Shown here: piece after piece, positions 8,307 through 14,392 of the stretch
Numbering within the stretch: the stretch's first letter is position 1
Layout of the letters: each line of letters begins with the position of its first letter
Position numbers and translations under genes: made by a program
The notes under the pieces: generated by a model
Told to the model about the DNA's origin: nothing
The model's input: the letters and a program-made list of their open reading frames with translations, nothing else
Databases searched by the model: none
Assembly: GCA_039680225.1 (NCBI GenBank)
Contig: JBDKTK010000227.1
Span: forward strand, 1-15,198
Length of the DNA stretch: 15,198 nt
Source: JBDKTK01 sp039680225
Lineage (GTDB): Bacteria > Desulfobacterota > Syntrophia > Syntrophales > UBA4778
Direction of reading: 5' to 3'

Positions 8307-8513
8307 ATGAAAAATTGACCTTTTTGCGGAGAAGTCGTTAAAGATGGGGCCCTTTCCTGTAATGCCTGCAATAACTTCTTGAGCCAAGAGCCGCCTGAAA
8401 AATTTCCTGCAAAACTGGAAAAGGGATCAGCCTGGTACAGCATGGCGATCAATCTTTTCCTCCGGTGTCCTCCCGCATTATTCCCTGTAGAATTATTGAC
8501 CGGCGTATGTTAG
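8307..8513 (+). pseudogene. Small zinc-ribbon-like protein with in-frame TGA at codon 4
   Basis: A textbook Shine-Dalgarno (GAGGAGG, 8290-8296) lies ten bases before an ATG, but the fourth codon is TGA (8316-8318). Reading through gives 68 residues beginning M-K-N-(TGA)-P-F-C-G-E-V-V-K-D-G-A, then SCNACNNF. This closely resembles small zinc-ribbon proteins that start MKKCPFCAEE and continue to a CxxC, with the TGA exactly at the first zinc cysteine. A hydrophobic segment near the C-terminus (AINLFLRCPPALFPVELL) resembles the transmembrane part of such proteins but looks degraded. The simplest reading is a recent nonsense mutation of a Cys codon (TGC or TGT to TGA). Selenocysteine at this position (UxxC) or a sequencing error are alternatives. 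An imperfect hairpin follows the TGA (8319-8347), too weak to call a SECIS element. Confidence 0.45.
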
Positions 8514-8554
8514 GAAAGACGCCTGCCTGAATGTTTTCTCAGAGGTGTATCGTC

Positions 8555-9487
8555 ATGCTAAGTTTTCTGCCCTCGCATCTGGTGGGAGCAATCTCGGGAT
8601 TTCTCCTGGCTTTAAATGTCCTGGTATGGGTGACCATGCTGTATGTGCTGGCGATCCCCAAACTTCTCCTGCCCATCGAGTCCCTGCGCCGGGTGCTTAA
8701 CAGGGTCCTTAACTGGATTGGAGAAAACTGGATTGCCTGCAACAGCCTGTGGATGCGCCTGACCCAGAAGACGAAGTGGGACGTAAAGGGATTGAAAGGA
8801 TTGAATTACAAGGGCTGGTATCTGGTCATCAGCAACCATCAATCCTGGGTTGACATATTTGTCATGCAGCACCTGTTGAACCGCCGCATCCCTTTTCTGA
8901 AGTTCTTTGTCAAGAGAGAGCTTATAAAGGTGCCTTTCATGGGACTCGCCTGGTGGGCGCTGGATTATCCTTTCCTGCACCGCTTCAGCTCGGAATACCT
9001 GAAAAAGCATCCCGAACAGAAGGGCAAAGATTTTGAAGCGACGCGCCGGGCCTGCGAGAAGTTTGCCGGCATATCCACCAGTGTCATGAATTTTCTTGAA
9101 GGGACGCGATTCACAAGAGAAAAGCACAACCGGCAGAAGAGCCAATACAGATTCCTCCTGCGCCCCAAAGCCGGGGGACTCGCGCTGGCTCTGAACGTGC
9201 TCGGCGAGAAATTTAACTCCCTGCTGGACATCACAATTGTGTATCCGGACGGGGTCCCCAGCTTCTGGAAATTTCTCTGCGGCAAAGTCAACCGGGTGAT
9301 TGTGCACATGAAGACGATCGAAGTGCCGCAGCGGTTTATGCGCGGCGATTACGAAGGAGATCCCGCTTTCCGGAATGATATCCAGAAATGGGTGCAGCAG
9401 CTGTGGGAGGAAAAAGACGGGCAGATACAAAAGATCATGGAAAAGACCGTCACCATCAACCTGGGGCCCGAGTCAAACCTCGTCTGA
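8555..9487 (+). CDS. YihG-like membrane 1-acylglycerol-3-phosphate acyltransferase family protein
   Basis: This is a PlsC-superfamily acyltransferase, expected to acylate lysophosphatidic acid or a related lipid at the inner membrane. Motif I is N94-H95-Q-S-W-V-D100 and motif III is F-L-E182-G-T-R185. The PFMGLAWWALDYPFLHR and ITIVYPDGVP segments match motifs II and IV. From ATG 8555 it has 310 residues, the same length as E. coli YihG as I recall it. Shared stretches such as RRACEKF, RFTREKH and LALNVLGEKF/LLDITIVYPD point to that subfamily. AGAGGTG at 8541-8547 sits seven bases before this ATG, so it is preferred over the in-frame ATG at 8531. The N-terminal 40 residues form one hydrophobic membrane segment. 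It is followed by a bidirectional terminator and converges on the PEP-CTERM gene. The exact acyl acceptor is unknown. Confidence 0.9.
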   Translation: MLSFLPSHLVGAISGFLLALNVLVWVTMLYVLAIPKLLLPIESLRRVLNRVLNWIGENWIACNSLWMRLTQKTKWDVKGLKGLNYKGWYLVISNHQSWVDIFVMQHLLNRRIPFLKFFVKRELIKVPFMGLAWWALDYPFLHRFSSEYLKKHPEQKGKDFEATRRACEKFAGISTSVMNFLEGTRFTREKHNRQKSQYRFLLRPKAGGLALALNVLGEKFNSLLDITIVYPDGVPSFWKFLCGKVNRVIVHMKTIEVPQRFMRGDYEGDPAFRNDIQKWVQQLWEEKDGQIQKIMEKTVTINLGPESNLV

Positions 9488-9538
9488 CCGGGAGCTGTTT
9501 TGCCCTGTGGTCTTTTTGAGGGTGAAAGCGGAAAAAGA

Positions 9539-9574
9539 AAAGGCAGAGCCGGGCGGCCCTGCCTTTCATTTTTT
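9539..9574 (+). terminator. Bidirectional terminator between acyltransferase and PEP-CTERM genes
   Basis: AAAGGCAG (9539-9546) pairs with CTGCCTTT (9559-9566). Inside, GCC and GGC pair around a GGGC loop, with one A-C mismatch. TTTTTT follows on the plus strand (9569-9574). On the minus strand the stem is followed by TTTTCTTTTT, so the same hairpin can end both convergent genes. Confidence 0.85.
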
Positions 9575-9575
9575 G
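9548..9575 (+). repeat. 28-bp direct repeat, copy 1 (within the terminator)
   Basis: The 28 bases at 9548-9575, from the inner stem GCCGGGCGGC through the T-run and one G, recur exactly at 10550-10577. The sequences outside differ on both sides. The two copies flank the PEP-CTERM gene and its promoter. Confidence 0.9.
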
Positions 9576-9605
9576 TGATCCGTCTTTAATGATACGTTGG
9601 GGGGG

Positions 9606-10160
9606 TTATTTCATCCTCCTGATCCCCGCCAGCCCCAGCATGCCCAGCCCCAGCAGCAGCATGGTTGCAGGTTCCGGGACACATTCGCTATTAAATGTTA
9701 TGCTGTCAAGACGCGGCCAGAAGCCTCCTGTCGCCGGGAACAGAATGGAATGGACGCCAGAAACGGTATCCGTGTACACATATAACAAATTGTCACATGG
9801 CAAATAGATACTGCCCTCATCGATCAGGGCTCCATTAATATCGAAGAACCGGATGTTAAGTGTGCCACTGCCGTTACTATATGTAAGATGGGGCCAGGCG
9901 CCAAGCATCATGGAGTTGAATGTGAAAGTGCCGTCATACACGATCGAATGGCTTCTATCATAGTATTCCATAAAAGGCGCATTGCGGCCGTCATCGTAAT
10001 CAGATTGCCAATCCTCACCAAAAGTAAAGCCGCCCTGGGTGTATCCGGTGAGATCTGTGCTATGACCAGGGGTGAAAGTTACTGTTGCTGCGCCGGCCGT
10101 GACGGCTGAAATAAATATCAATACCACAGCGGCTGCCAAAGATATTCTGAATGATTTCAT
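9606..10160 (-). CDS. PEP-CTERM sorting-domain exported protein
   Basis: This is a secreted protein of 184 residues. An N-terminal Sec signal (MKSFRISLAAAVVLIFISAVTAGA) is followed by a Gly/Asp/Thr/aromatic-rich beta-type middle with no recognised catalytic motif. The end is a canonical PEP-CTERM tail: VPEP (161-164), a hydrophobic helix and a final basic RRMK. The tail is recognised by exosortase, which is expected elsewhere in the genome and not in this window; such proteins are usually tied to exopolysaccharide or biofilm. AAAGGAG lies five bases before the ATG at 10160, so the in-frame GTG at 10175, inside that region, is not the start. A sigma-54 promoter lies about 120 bases upstream. 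It is a single gene, without an exopolysaccharide cluster nearby. The biochemical role is unknown. Confidence 0.9.
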   Translation of the reverse strand: MKSFRISLAAAVVLIFISAVTAGAATVTFTPGHSTDLTGYTQGGFTFGEDWQSDYDDGRNAPFMEYYDRSHSIVYDGTFTFNSMMLGAWPHLTYSNGSGTLNIRFFDINGALIDEGSIYLPCDNLLYVYTDTVSGVHSILFPATGGFWPRLDSITFNSECVPEPATMLLLGLGMLGLAGIRRMK

Positions 10161-10257
10161 AATTACTCCTTTCACAGTTTTATTGTTAATAAAATCTTTA
10201 ACTCTGATTTATCTGCAGTTGCTTCAGAAGAGCTTTGATCTTGGAAATAATAAATAA

Positions 10258-10314
10258 AATTCAACTGCTGAAAAATTAGCAACACTTATGCCAAAAGTTG
10301 TAAGTAGTTGAATT
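10258..10314. repeat. 9-bp inverted repeat centred on the sigma-54 promoter
   Basis: AATTCAACT (10258-10266) and AGTTGAATT (10306-10314) are perfect reverse complements. Their centre, 10286, is also the centre of the -24/-12 element. They could bind a regulator that covers the promoter; chance in A+T-rich DNA is also possible. Confidence 0.5.
10278..10293 (-). promoter_or_regulatory. Sigma-54 promoter of the PEP-CTERM gene
   Basis: Read on the minus strand, TGGCATAAGTGTTGCT matches the -24/-12 consensus (TGGCAC-N5-TTGCW). GG and GC are exactly ten bases apart. It points at the PEP-CTERM gene, with a transcript start expected near 10266 and a leader of about 105 bases. PEP-CTERM genes are known to be sigma-54 dependent in many species through the PrsK/PrsR two-component system. 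Confidence 0.75.
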
Positions 10315-10401
10315 AAATGGGCAGGTTAATAAAATGGGGAATTAGTATATGTAAATAAATGCTAAGAATTGTAACGTAAGCCGACATTTTTTACGCACAG
10401 G

Positions 10402-10436
10402 TGTCATGGACATACTTCTTGCTGACAGGAATGTCA
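10402..10436. promoter_or_regulatory. Candidate enhancer-binding-protein sites upstream of the sigma-54 promoter
   Basis: Two dyads sharing the half-site TGTC(A) lie about 110-145 bases upstream of the -24 element. One is TGTC-ATG-GACA (10402-10412), the other TGACA-GGAA-TGTCA (10423-10436). This is the usual distance for activator sites of sigma-54 promoters. Binding by a PrsR-like activator is inferred from position only. Confidence 0.4.
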
Positions 10437-10499
10437 CGTAATTACAGCCTGTTAGGTGCAGCGGCATTATTGTAAAGAAATACGACCCCTCCGATAAGA

Positions 10500-10552
10500 G
10501 GCGCAGCGAAGCCTGCAGAGGCGCCGGCACGATATCGTGGACTCGCTGCGCC
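10500..10552. repeat. Cruciform-like palindrome cluster
   Basis: GGCGCAGCGA (10500-10509) and TCGCTGCGCC (10543-10552) are a perfect ten-base inverted repeat. Between them lies a perfect 12-base palindrome, CACGATATCGTG (10528-10539), plus CTGCAG and GGCGCC. The right arm overlaps the start of the second 28-bp repeat copy. No gene reads through it convincingly. Confidence 0.7.
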
Positions 10553-10577
10553 GGGCGGCCCTGCCTTTCATTTTTTG
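10550..10577 (+). repeat. 28-bp direct repeat, copy 2 (terminator-derived)
   Basis: This copy is identical to 9548-9575 but lacks the AAAGGCAG left arm, so it cannot form the same terminator. It ends exactly one base before GTGCGCC, the possible 5' end of a group II intron remnant. Confidence 0.9.
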
Positions 10578-10700
10578 GTGCGCCAGGCATGGTGTGTAGC
10601 GCGTAAGCGCTGTTTGGTTGAGAGTGGTACTCGACTGATGATTTGGAGTGCCGGGAGCTTTCACATACGGCGCTCCCCGGGCGCGGCTGGCCCGCTGAAA
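10578..10700 (+). mobile_element. Possible degenerate group II intron (class C-like) remnant, no maturase ORF
   Basis: The segment opens with GTGCGCCAGGCATGG, which resembles the 5' ends of bacterial class C introns (GUGUGCCCGGCAUGG in the Oceanobacillus intron, from memory). It contains a GTAA-capped hairpin (AGCGC-GTAA-GCGCT, 10598-10611) and a domain V-like stem. That stem is GGAGTGCCG (10645-10653) pairing with CGGCGCTCC (10668-10676), with CTTTCACATACGG on the 3' side as in domain V. The 5' half of the upper domain V stem seems missing, and there is no room for a reverse transcriptase. Class C introns are known to insert just after terminator hairpins, which fits the T-run immediately upstream. 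The 3' boundary is uncertain. Confidence 0.38.
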
Positions 10701-10734
10701 ACAGCCTGCGTCATTCATATAATTTGTATTTCCG

Positions 10735-11790
10735 TCAATATTTTTTGAAATATTCCTGGATCAGGCCGGGGTCCCTCGTCTTTGTCAGGGCGAGCATCAG
10801 GAGCACGCGGGCCTTTTGCGGGTTGTGTTCGTAAGCGGCGACGGACCCGATCTTCTCGTCATCCGTCCCCACATTGCGGGCCACGAGGCCGCTGCCTGTC
10901 CGGGAACTCCTCACGACGATGATCCCCTGCCGCGCCGCGGCGGTGAGGGCCGCGACTGCCGGGGCCGTTGCCCCGCCGTCGCCCACTCCCGCCAGGACTA
11001 TCCCCTCCACACCGGACCGCCCCGCCTGGTCGATGAATTCGCGGCCCATGTTGGCGTGGGCGTAGAAGATCTCAACACGCGGAAGGGCCTTCAAGGTATC
11101 TATGGAGAATTCGCCGGATGCATGCCGCGCTTCCGGGCGGGCGAAGAAATACACGGCCCCTGTATTCACCACGCCGGCCAGGCCGCGGTTGGGGGACTTG
11201 AAGGTGTCGAGCTGGGTGGTGTTGCGCTTTTCGATATCGCGGGCATAATGGACCTCGTCGTTCAGGACGACCATGACCCCGCGGCCGCGCGCATCAGGAT
11301 GGGTCGCCACCGCGACGGCGTTGAAGAGGTTCATGGGGCCGTCGGCGCTCAGGGCGGTCGAGGGCCGCATCGATCCCGCCATCACGACCGGCTTGGCGCC
11401 TTTCGTGACCAGGTTGAGGAAGAAGCCCGTTTCCTCCATCGTGTCCGTGCCGTGCGTGATGACGATGCCGTCGACAGCAGGGTCTTTCTGCAGTTCGTTG
11501 ACGCGCCGCGCCAGCTTCATCCAGACCTCGTTGTTCATGTCCTGCGAGCCGATGTTGGAGACCTGCTCGCCGCTGAGTTCCGCGATCTTGGCGATCTGCG
11601 GGGCGGAGGCAATGATACTCTCGATTTTTACAACTCCCGCCTCGTAATGCGCTTTTCCGGGATCGGACTGCACCCCGGCGATCGTCCCTCCTGTCGCCAG
11701 CACCTTTATTTTCGGCAGCGCCAGGGCGCTTCCGGCAGTGAGCAGAAATATCAGCAGTGCGCAATTGATTGATAGAATGATTCTCTTCAT
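10735..11790 (-). CDS. ansB: Periplasmic type II L-asparaginase
   Basis: The enzyme hydrolyses L-asparagine to aspartate and ammonia. Every E. coli AnsB active-site residue aligns at constant offset: T36 in ATGGTIAG, Y49, S82 in IGSQDM, T115-D116 in THGTDTMEET and K188 in ARDIEKRNTT. The segment MRPSTALSADGPMNLFNAV is also a family signature. A Sec signal (MKRIILSINCALLIFLLTAGSALA) predicts periplasmic location. AGGAGA seven bases before the ATG at 11790 supports this 351-residue form over the frame extended to 11820. It has no cysteines at the E. coli disulfide positions. It is a single gene, transcribed away from the nucleotidyltransferase pair, with no transporter or aspartase beside it. 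Confidence 0.94.
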   Translation of the reverse strand: MKRIILSINCALLIFLLTAGSALALPKIKVLATGGTIAGVQSDPGKAHYEAGVVKIESIIASAPQIAKIAELSGEQVSNIGSQDMNNEVWMKLARRVNELQKDPAVDGIVITHGTDTMEETGFFLNLVTKGAKPVVMAGSMRPSTALSADGPMNLFNAVAVATHPDARGRGVMVVLNDEVHYARDIEKRNTTQLDTFKSPNRGLAGVVNTGAVYFFARPEARHASGEFSIDTLKALPRVEIFYAHANMGREFIDQAGRSGVEGIVLAGVGDGGATAPAVAALTAAARQGIIVVRSSRTGSGLVARNVGTDDEKIGSVAAYEHNPQKARVLLMLALTKTRDPGLIQEYFKKY

Positions 11791-11874
11791 GGGCGGTCTC
11801 CTGGTGCAGTTATTATGCAATATTTATTATCTAACCTGAGCGCAGATCAATAAAAATATGCCTGAAAAATGCGG

Positions 11875-11904
11875 TTCATTACACTTTGTTTTTTTATTTA
11901 AAAT
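11875..11904 (+). promoter_or_regulatory. Candidate promoter of the small-protein/nucleotidyltransferase pair
   Basis: TTCATT (11875-11880) and TAAAAT (11899-11904) are 18 bases apart in an A+T-rich divergent spacer, 16 bases before the first ATG. The -35 match is poor, so the call is tentative. Confidence 0.3.
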
Positions 11905-11920
11905 GAGATAGCATGCAGAA

Positions 11921-12106
11921 ATGATTAAGAAAACAGTGCGCAGACGGCGGTTGGGCGAGTATTCGGAAATCAGGGAGAATCTTGAATACTGGCTTTCCAG
12001 GACACCCGAGGAACGGATCGAGGCGGTTGGGGAATTAAGCAGGGAGCAATATGGTTCAGCAAGACTTCAGAGATCTGCTCGCCTTATTCAACGAAAAACA
12101 AGTTGA
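11921..12106 (+). CDS. Small basic protein, first gene of a nucleotidyltransferase module
   Basis: The 61-residue protein begins with a basic patch (MIKKTVRRRR). A helical segment (EYSEIRENLEYWLSRTPEERIEAVGELSREQYG) and a basic Arg/Gln-rich tail follow. The pattern of ENLEYWLSRTPEERIEAV followed by QYG and ARLQR is familiar from short unnamed proteins encoded just before MNT-fold nucleotidyltransferases, but no function is established to my knowledge. Its last 56 bases overlap the next gene in another frame, so the two are translationally linked. No good Shine-Dalgarno is seen before the ATG; the upstream ATG at 11913 stops after two codons. It may be the antitoxin or partner of the downstream enzyme; this is inference from the arrangement only. 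Confidence 0.7.
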   Translation: MIKKTVRRRRLGEYSEIRENLEYWLSRTPEERIEAVGELSREQYGSARLQRSARLIQRKTS

Positions 12107-12494
12107 CTACATTATTATAGGCGCCCATGCCTTGAGTTATTATGGGTCTCCAAGGGCCACAGGGGATTTGGATATCTATGTGCGTCCCGACAGGGAGAAT
12201 GCCGCGCGCATACTGGAGGCCCTGGATGTGTTTGGTTTCGGATCATTGGATTTTGGCATCGATGATTTTGTTGTTAAGGATAATGTGCTCCAACTGGGTT
12301 TTCCACCTGTGCGCATCGATATCGTGACTTCCATAACAGGCGTGACCTGGGAGGAAGCCTCGGCAGGCCGTGAGGAAGGGCCGTTCGGAGATTTAAAAGT
12401 GTTCTATATTGGAAGAATACAGTTTACAGAAAACAAGAGAGCCCTGGGAAGGAAAAAAGATCTGGCCGACCTGGAGGCAATCGGCGAAGACTGA
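12051..12494 (+). CDS. Minimal nucleotidyltransferase (MNT fold, DUF6036/AbiEii-like)
   Basis: This 147-residue protein has the nucleotidyltransferase signature GAHALSYYGSPRATGDLDIYV. The metal-binding aspartates are D39 and D41, with a probable third acid at D90 in RIDIVTS. It lacks a partner domain, as in minimal nucleotidyltransferases that modify a protein or RNA using NTP. AGGGAG lies a few bases before ATG 12051, inside the preceding small gene. Related stand-alone enzymes include AbiEii-type and MenA/MenT-type toxins and many uncharacterised DUF6036 proteins. I cannot tell which target is used. The pair is flanked by unrelated housekeeping or respiratory genes and converges on the cytochrome gene with 29 bases between stop codons and no evident terminator. 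A toxin-antitoxin or phage-defence role is plausible but unproven. Confidence 0.82.
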   Translation: MVQQDFRDLLALFNEKQVDYIIIGAHALSYYGSPRATGDLDIYVRPDRENAARILEALDVFGFGSLDFGIDDFVVKDNVLQLGFPPVRIDIVTSITGVTWEEASAGREEGPFGDLKVFYIGRIQFTENKRALGRKKDLADLEAIGED

Positions 12495-12523
12495 TATACA
12501 CCTTTTACACCAATCAGCCCTAT

Positions 12524-14389
12524 TCAAAGCACAATTGCCCAGATAAGCAGGATTGTCAGGAAGACGCCGAGCAGCCAGCTGCCTATTCCAAAGATTCTCC
12601 AAGCCAGCATTTCCCTCGGGCCGGGGGCCGGTCTCCTGAGTTTTTCGAGTTCGCCTGACGCTTTCAGGCGCTCGTATTCCAGCGGGCGCTCGTGCTCAAG
12701 CTGCTCCAGCGTGTTGCGGCCGGTAAAAATATTCGGCTCCAGCGGGAACTTGTTGGGCACGAGGTGGTTGTTGAAGAAGTGCACCGTGAAGATGAAGAGC
12801 GCTGCCAGCAGGGCCTCTTCGGAATGGACCAGGGCGGCAATGTTCAGGAACCAGCCGGGGAAGATGTACGAGAATTTCTCCGGGAACCAGAGCATAAGGC
12901 CGGAAAGCCCGATGGCGAACATCCCCCAGAAGACTGCAAAGAAGTCAAATTTCTCCCAATATGTGTATCTGTCCAGTTTCGGCATATCGCCTTTGTTAAG
13001 AAACCACAGGAACATGTCCCTGATGTCGCGCAGGTCCTTGAGGTTGGGGCAGAGCGAATCCGGCCCGAAGAGCCTGCCGAGCCAGCCCTTCACCTGCCCT
13101 TTAGGGAACAGGAATTTCAGGGAGAGCCATATGGTGTACAGGAACAGGATTATCAGCATGGATGCGCCTATCCTGTGGAACACGCCCGAAGCGGGGACCC
13201 CGCCCCAGAGCCGGATCAGGGCTCGCGCCCAGTCGGCGTCGGCGTACTTCAAAGGTATGCCGGTCATCACCAGCATAAAGAACGAGATGATAAGCAGGAC
13301 GTGCATTATCCTGTAGAGCGGACGGAAACGTTGCACCTGCGGAACGCTTTCACCGGCCTCGCACTGCTCGGGTTCGTTCTTGCCGGGCCCGGGTTTTTTC
13401 CTGAGACATGTCTCCCAGTATGACTTGCGCCACCACAGGACGGTGTGGGTCCAGAAGAATATGAAGACGCCGACTATCAGCACGATCATGAAGATCGACG
13501 TGGCATACAGGGCCGGATATTTTTTGGGGTCGCTGTGGTCGGGGTGTGCTATGTAGTTTGCAAAGCGCGGGGCAAAGCCGCTGTGGCATTTGCCGCACAT
13601 GGCAACGCGGCCTTCCGGCGAAAGGATCGATTGCGGGTTGCCGGGCGGCAGGATGTTATGCGATGAGTGGCAATCCGCGCAGCCGGCCACCCGGGCGGGG
13701 AACCCCACCTTGGAGACTTTTCCGTGATAGGTCTCCTCGTATTCCTTCACCACGTTCGGGTTCAGGCCGTTGCGTTTCGCCAGTTCGGGGTCGGAGTGGC
13801 ACCCGGCGCACTTCGGCATGAAATACAGCTTGGCCTCGGCCGTGAGCGGCCCGCCTTCAGCCGCGGTGAATGCCCTGATCCCGTGCAGGCCGTGGCAGTC
13901 CGCGCACGAGGCCGCATCGTTGTTGCCCTTCAGTACGGAAGCGCCATGGCCCCTGGCCACGTAATCTTCTTTATCGTGGCACTCCGAGCATTTCATGACG
14001 ACCGCCGCCTTGGACATCTTTGTCTTCTGCAGGGTGTGGATGCCGCGATGGCAGTCCGTGCAGCGGAAGTCGAGCTTCAGGTAATGGGCGTCCCGGGTGT
14101 AATTGCCGGCCGGTTGGCCGTGGCAGACGCCGCAATCGGCCATGGCCGGCTTCTCGTCGCCCCGGGCATGCCTGAGGATGTCGCCCACCTTGTGGCAGCT
14201 TGCGCACCCGTTCCTGCCGTGGACGGAAGCCGGGAAGGCCGTCCTGTACACCTGGTCTTCGTGGCAGGAGACGCAGCGCGCATTGAGCCCGGAAATATCC
14301 GCCGATGCCGCTTCGGCAGGCGAAGCAGCCCCCGCCGCAATGCAGCCGGCCAGGAGAGCCAACAGAAAAATTTTAATCCCGGCTTTCAT
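12524..14389 (-). CDS. Nine-haem cytochrome c / cytochrome b fusion, CbcL-like inner-membrane quinol oxidase
   Basis: The 621-residue protein has a Sec signal (to about residue 27). Its periplasmic part holds nine CxxCH haem sites, starting at residues 39, 62, 86, 110, 134, 162, 194, 237 and 265. About six transmembrane helices follow (near 294-320, 361-380, 408-428, 483-502, 517-539 and 601-621). Histidines in or beside them (H363, H405, H522, H537) could ligate b haems. Nine c haems joined to a HydC/FdnI-like cytochrome b domain is the architecture of Geobacter CbcL. CbcL passes electrons from menaquinol to periplasmic carriers during reduction of low-potential extracellular acceptors. A similar role is inferred here. 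The ATG lies three bases after the stop of the rhodanese-like gene, so they form one operon. The exact acceptor is unknown. Confidence 0.9.
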   Translation of the reverse strand: MKAGIKIFLLALLAGCIAAGAASPAEAASADISGLNARCVSCHEDQVYRTAFPASVHGRNGCASCHKVGDILRHARGDEKPAMADCGVCHGQPAGNYTRDAHYLKLDFRCTDCHRGIHTLQKTKMSKAAVVMKCSECHDKEDYVARGHGASVLKGNNDAASCADCHGLHGIRAFTAAEGGPLTAEAKLYFMPKCAGCHSDPELAKRNGLNPNVVKEYEETYHGKVSKVGFPARVAGCADCHSSHNILPPGNPQSILSPEGRVAMCGKCHSGFAPRFANYIAHPDHSDPKKYPALYATSIFMIVLIVGVFIFFWTHTVLWWRKSYWETCLRKKPGPGKNEPEQCEAGESVPQVQRFRPLYRIMHVLLIISFFMLVMTGIPLKYADADWARALIRLWGGVPASGVFHRIGASMLIILFLYTIWLSLKFLFPKGQVKGWLGRLFGPDSLCPNLKDLRDIRDMFLWFLNKGDMPKLDRYTYWEKFDFFAVFWGMFAIGLSGLMLWFPEKFSYIFPGWFLNIAALVHSEEALLAALFIFTVHFFNNHLVPNKFPLEPNIFTGRNTLEQLEHERPLEYERLKASGELEKLRRPAPGPREMLAWRIFGIGSWLLGVFLTILLIWAIVL

Positions 14390-14392
14390 CGT

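Larger units (their letters stand above)
10161..10734. other. Complex intergenic region between PEP-CTERM and asparaginase genes
   Basis: No convincing coding frame was found in these 574 bases. The short minus-strand frames (up to 83 codons) lack ribosome sites and recognisable domains. From left to right the region holds the PEP-CTERM leader, sigma-54 promoter and dyads, the palindrome cluster, the second 28-bp repeat and the group II intron-like segment. The bases after about 10700 are plain A+T-rich sequence with no T-tailed hairpin for the asparaginase gene. Confidence 0.7.

Noticed and set aside
8319..8347. SECIS-like hairpin after the TGA of the zinc-ribbon frame
   Set aside because: The stem has a mismatch, a wobble and unpaired bases, and lacks the bulged U and GU loop of the E. 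coli type; kept only as part of the finding on the TGA.
8270..8452. Minus-strand 60-codon frame over the dacB-acyltransferase spacer
   Set aside because: The plus strand shows a ribosome site and zinc-ribbon-like residues; the minus frame has no start signal or recognisable pattern.
10342..10718. Two overlapping minus-strand frames (82 and 83 codons)
   Set aside because: They run through the palindromes and intron-like sequence, lack ribosome sites and have low-complexity basic composition.
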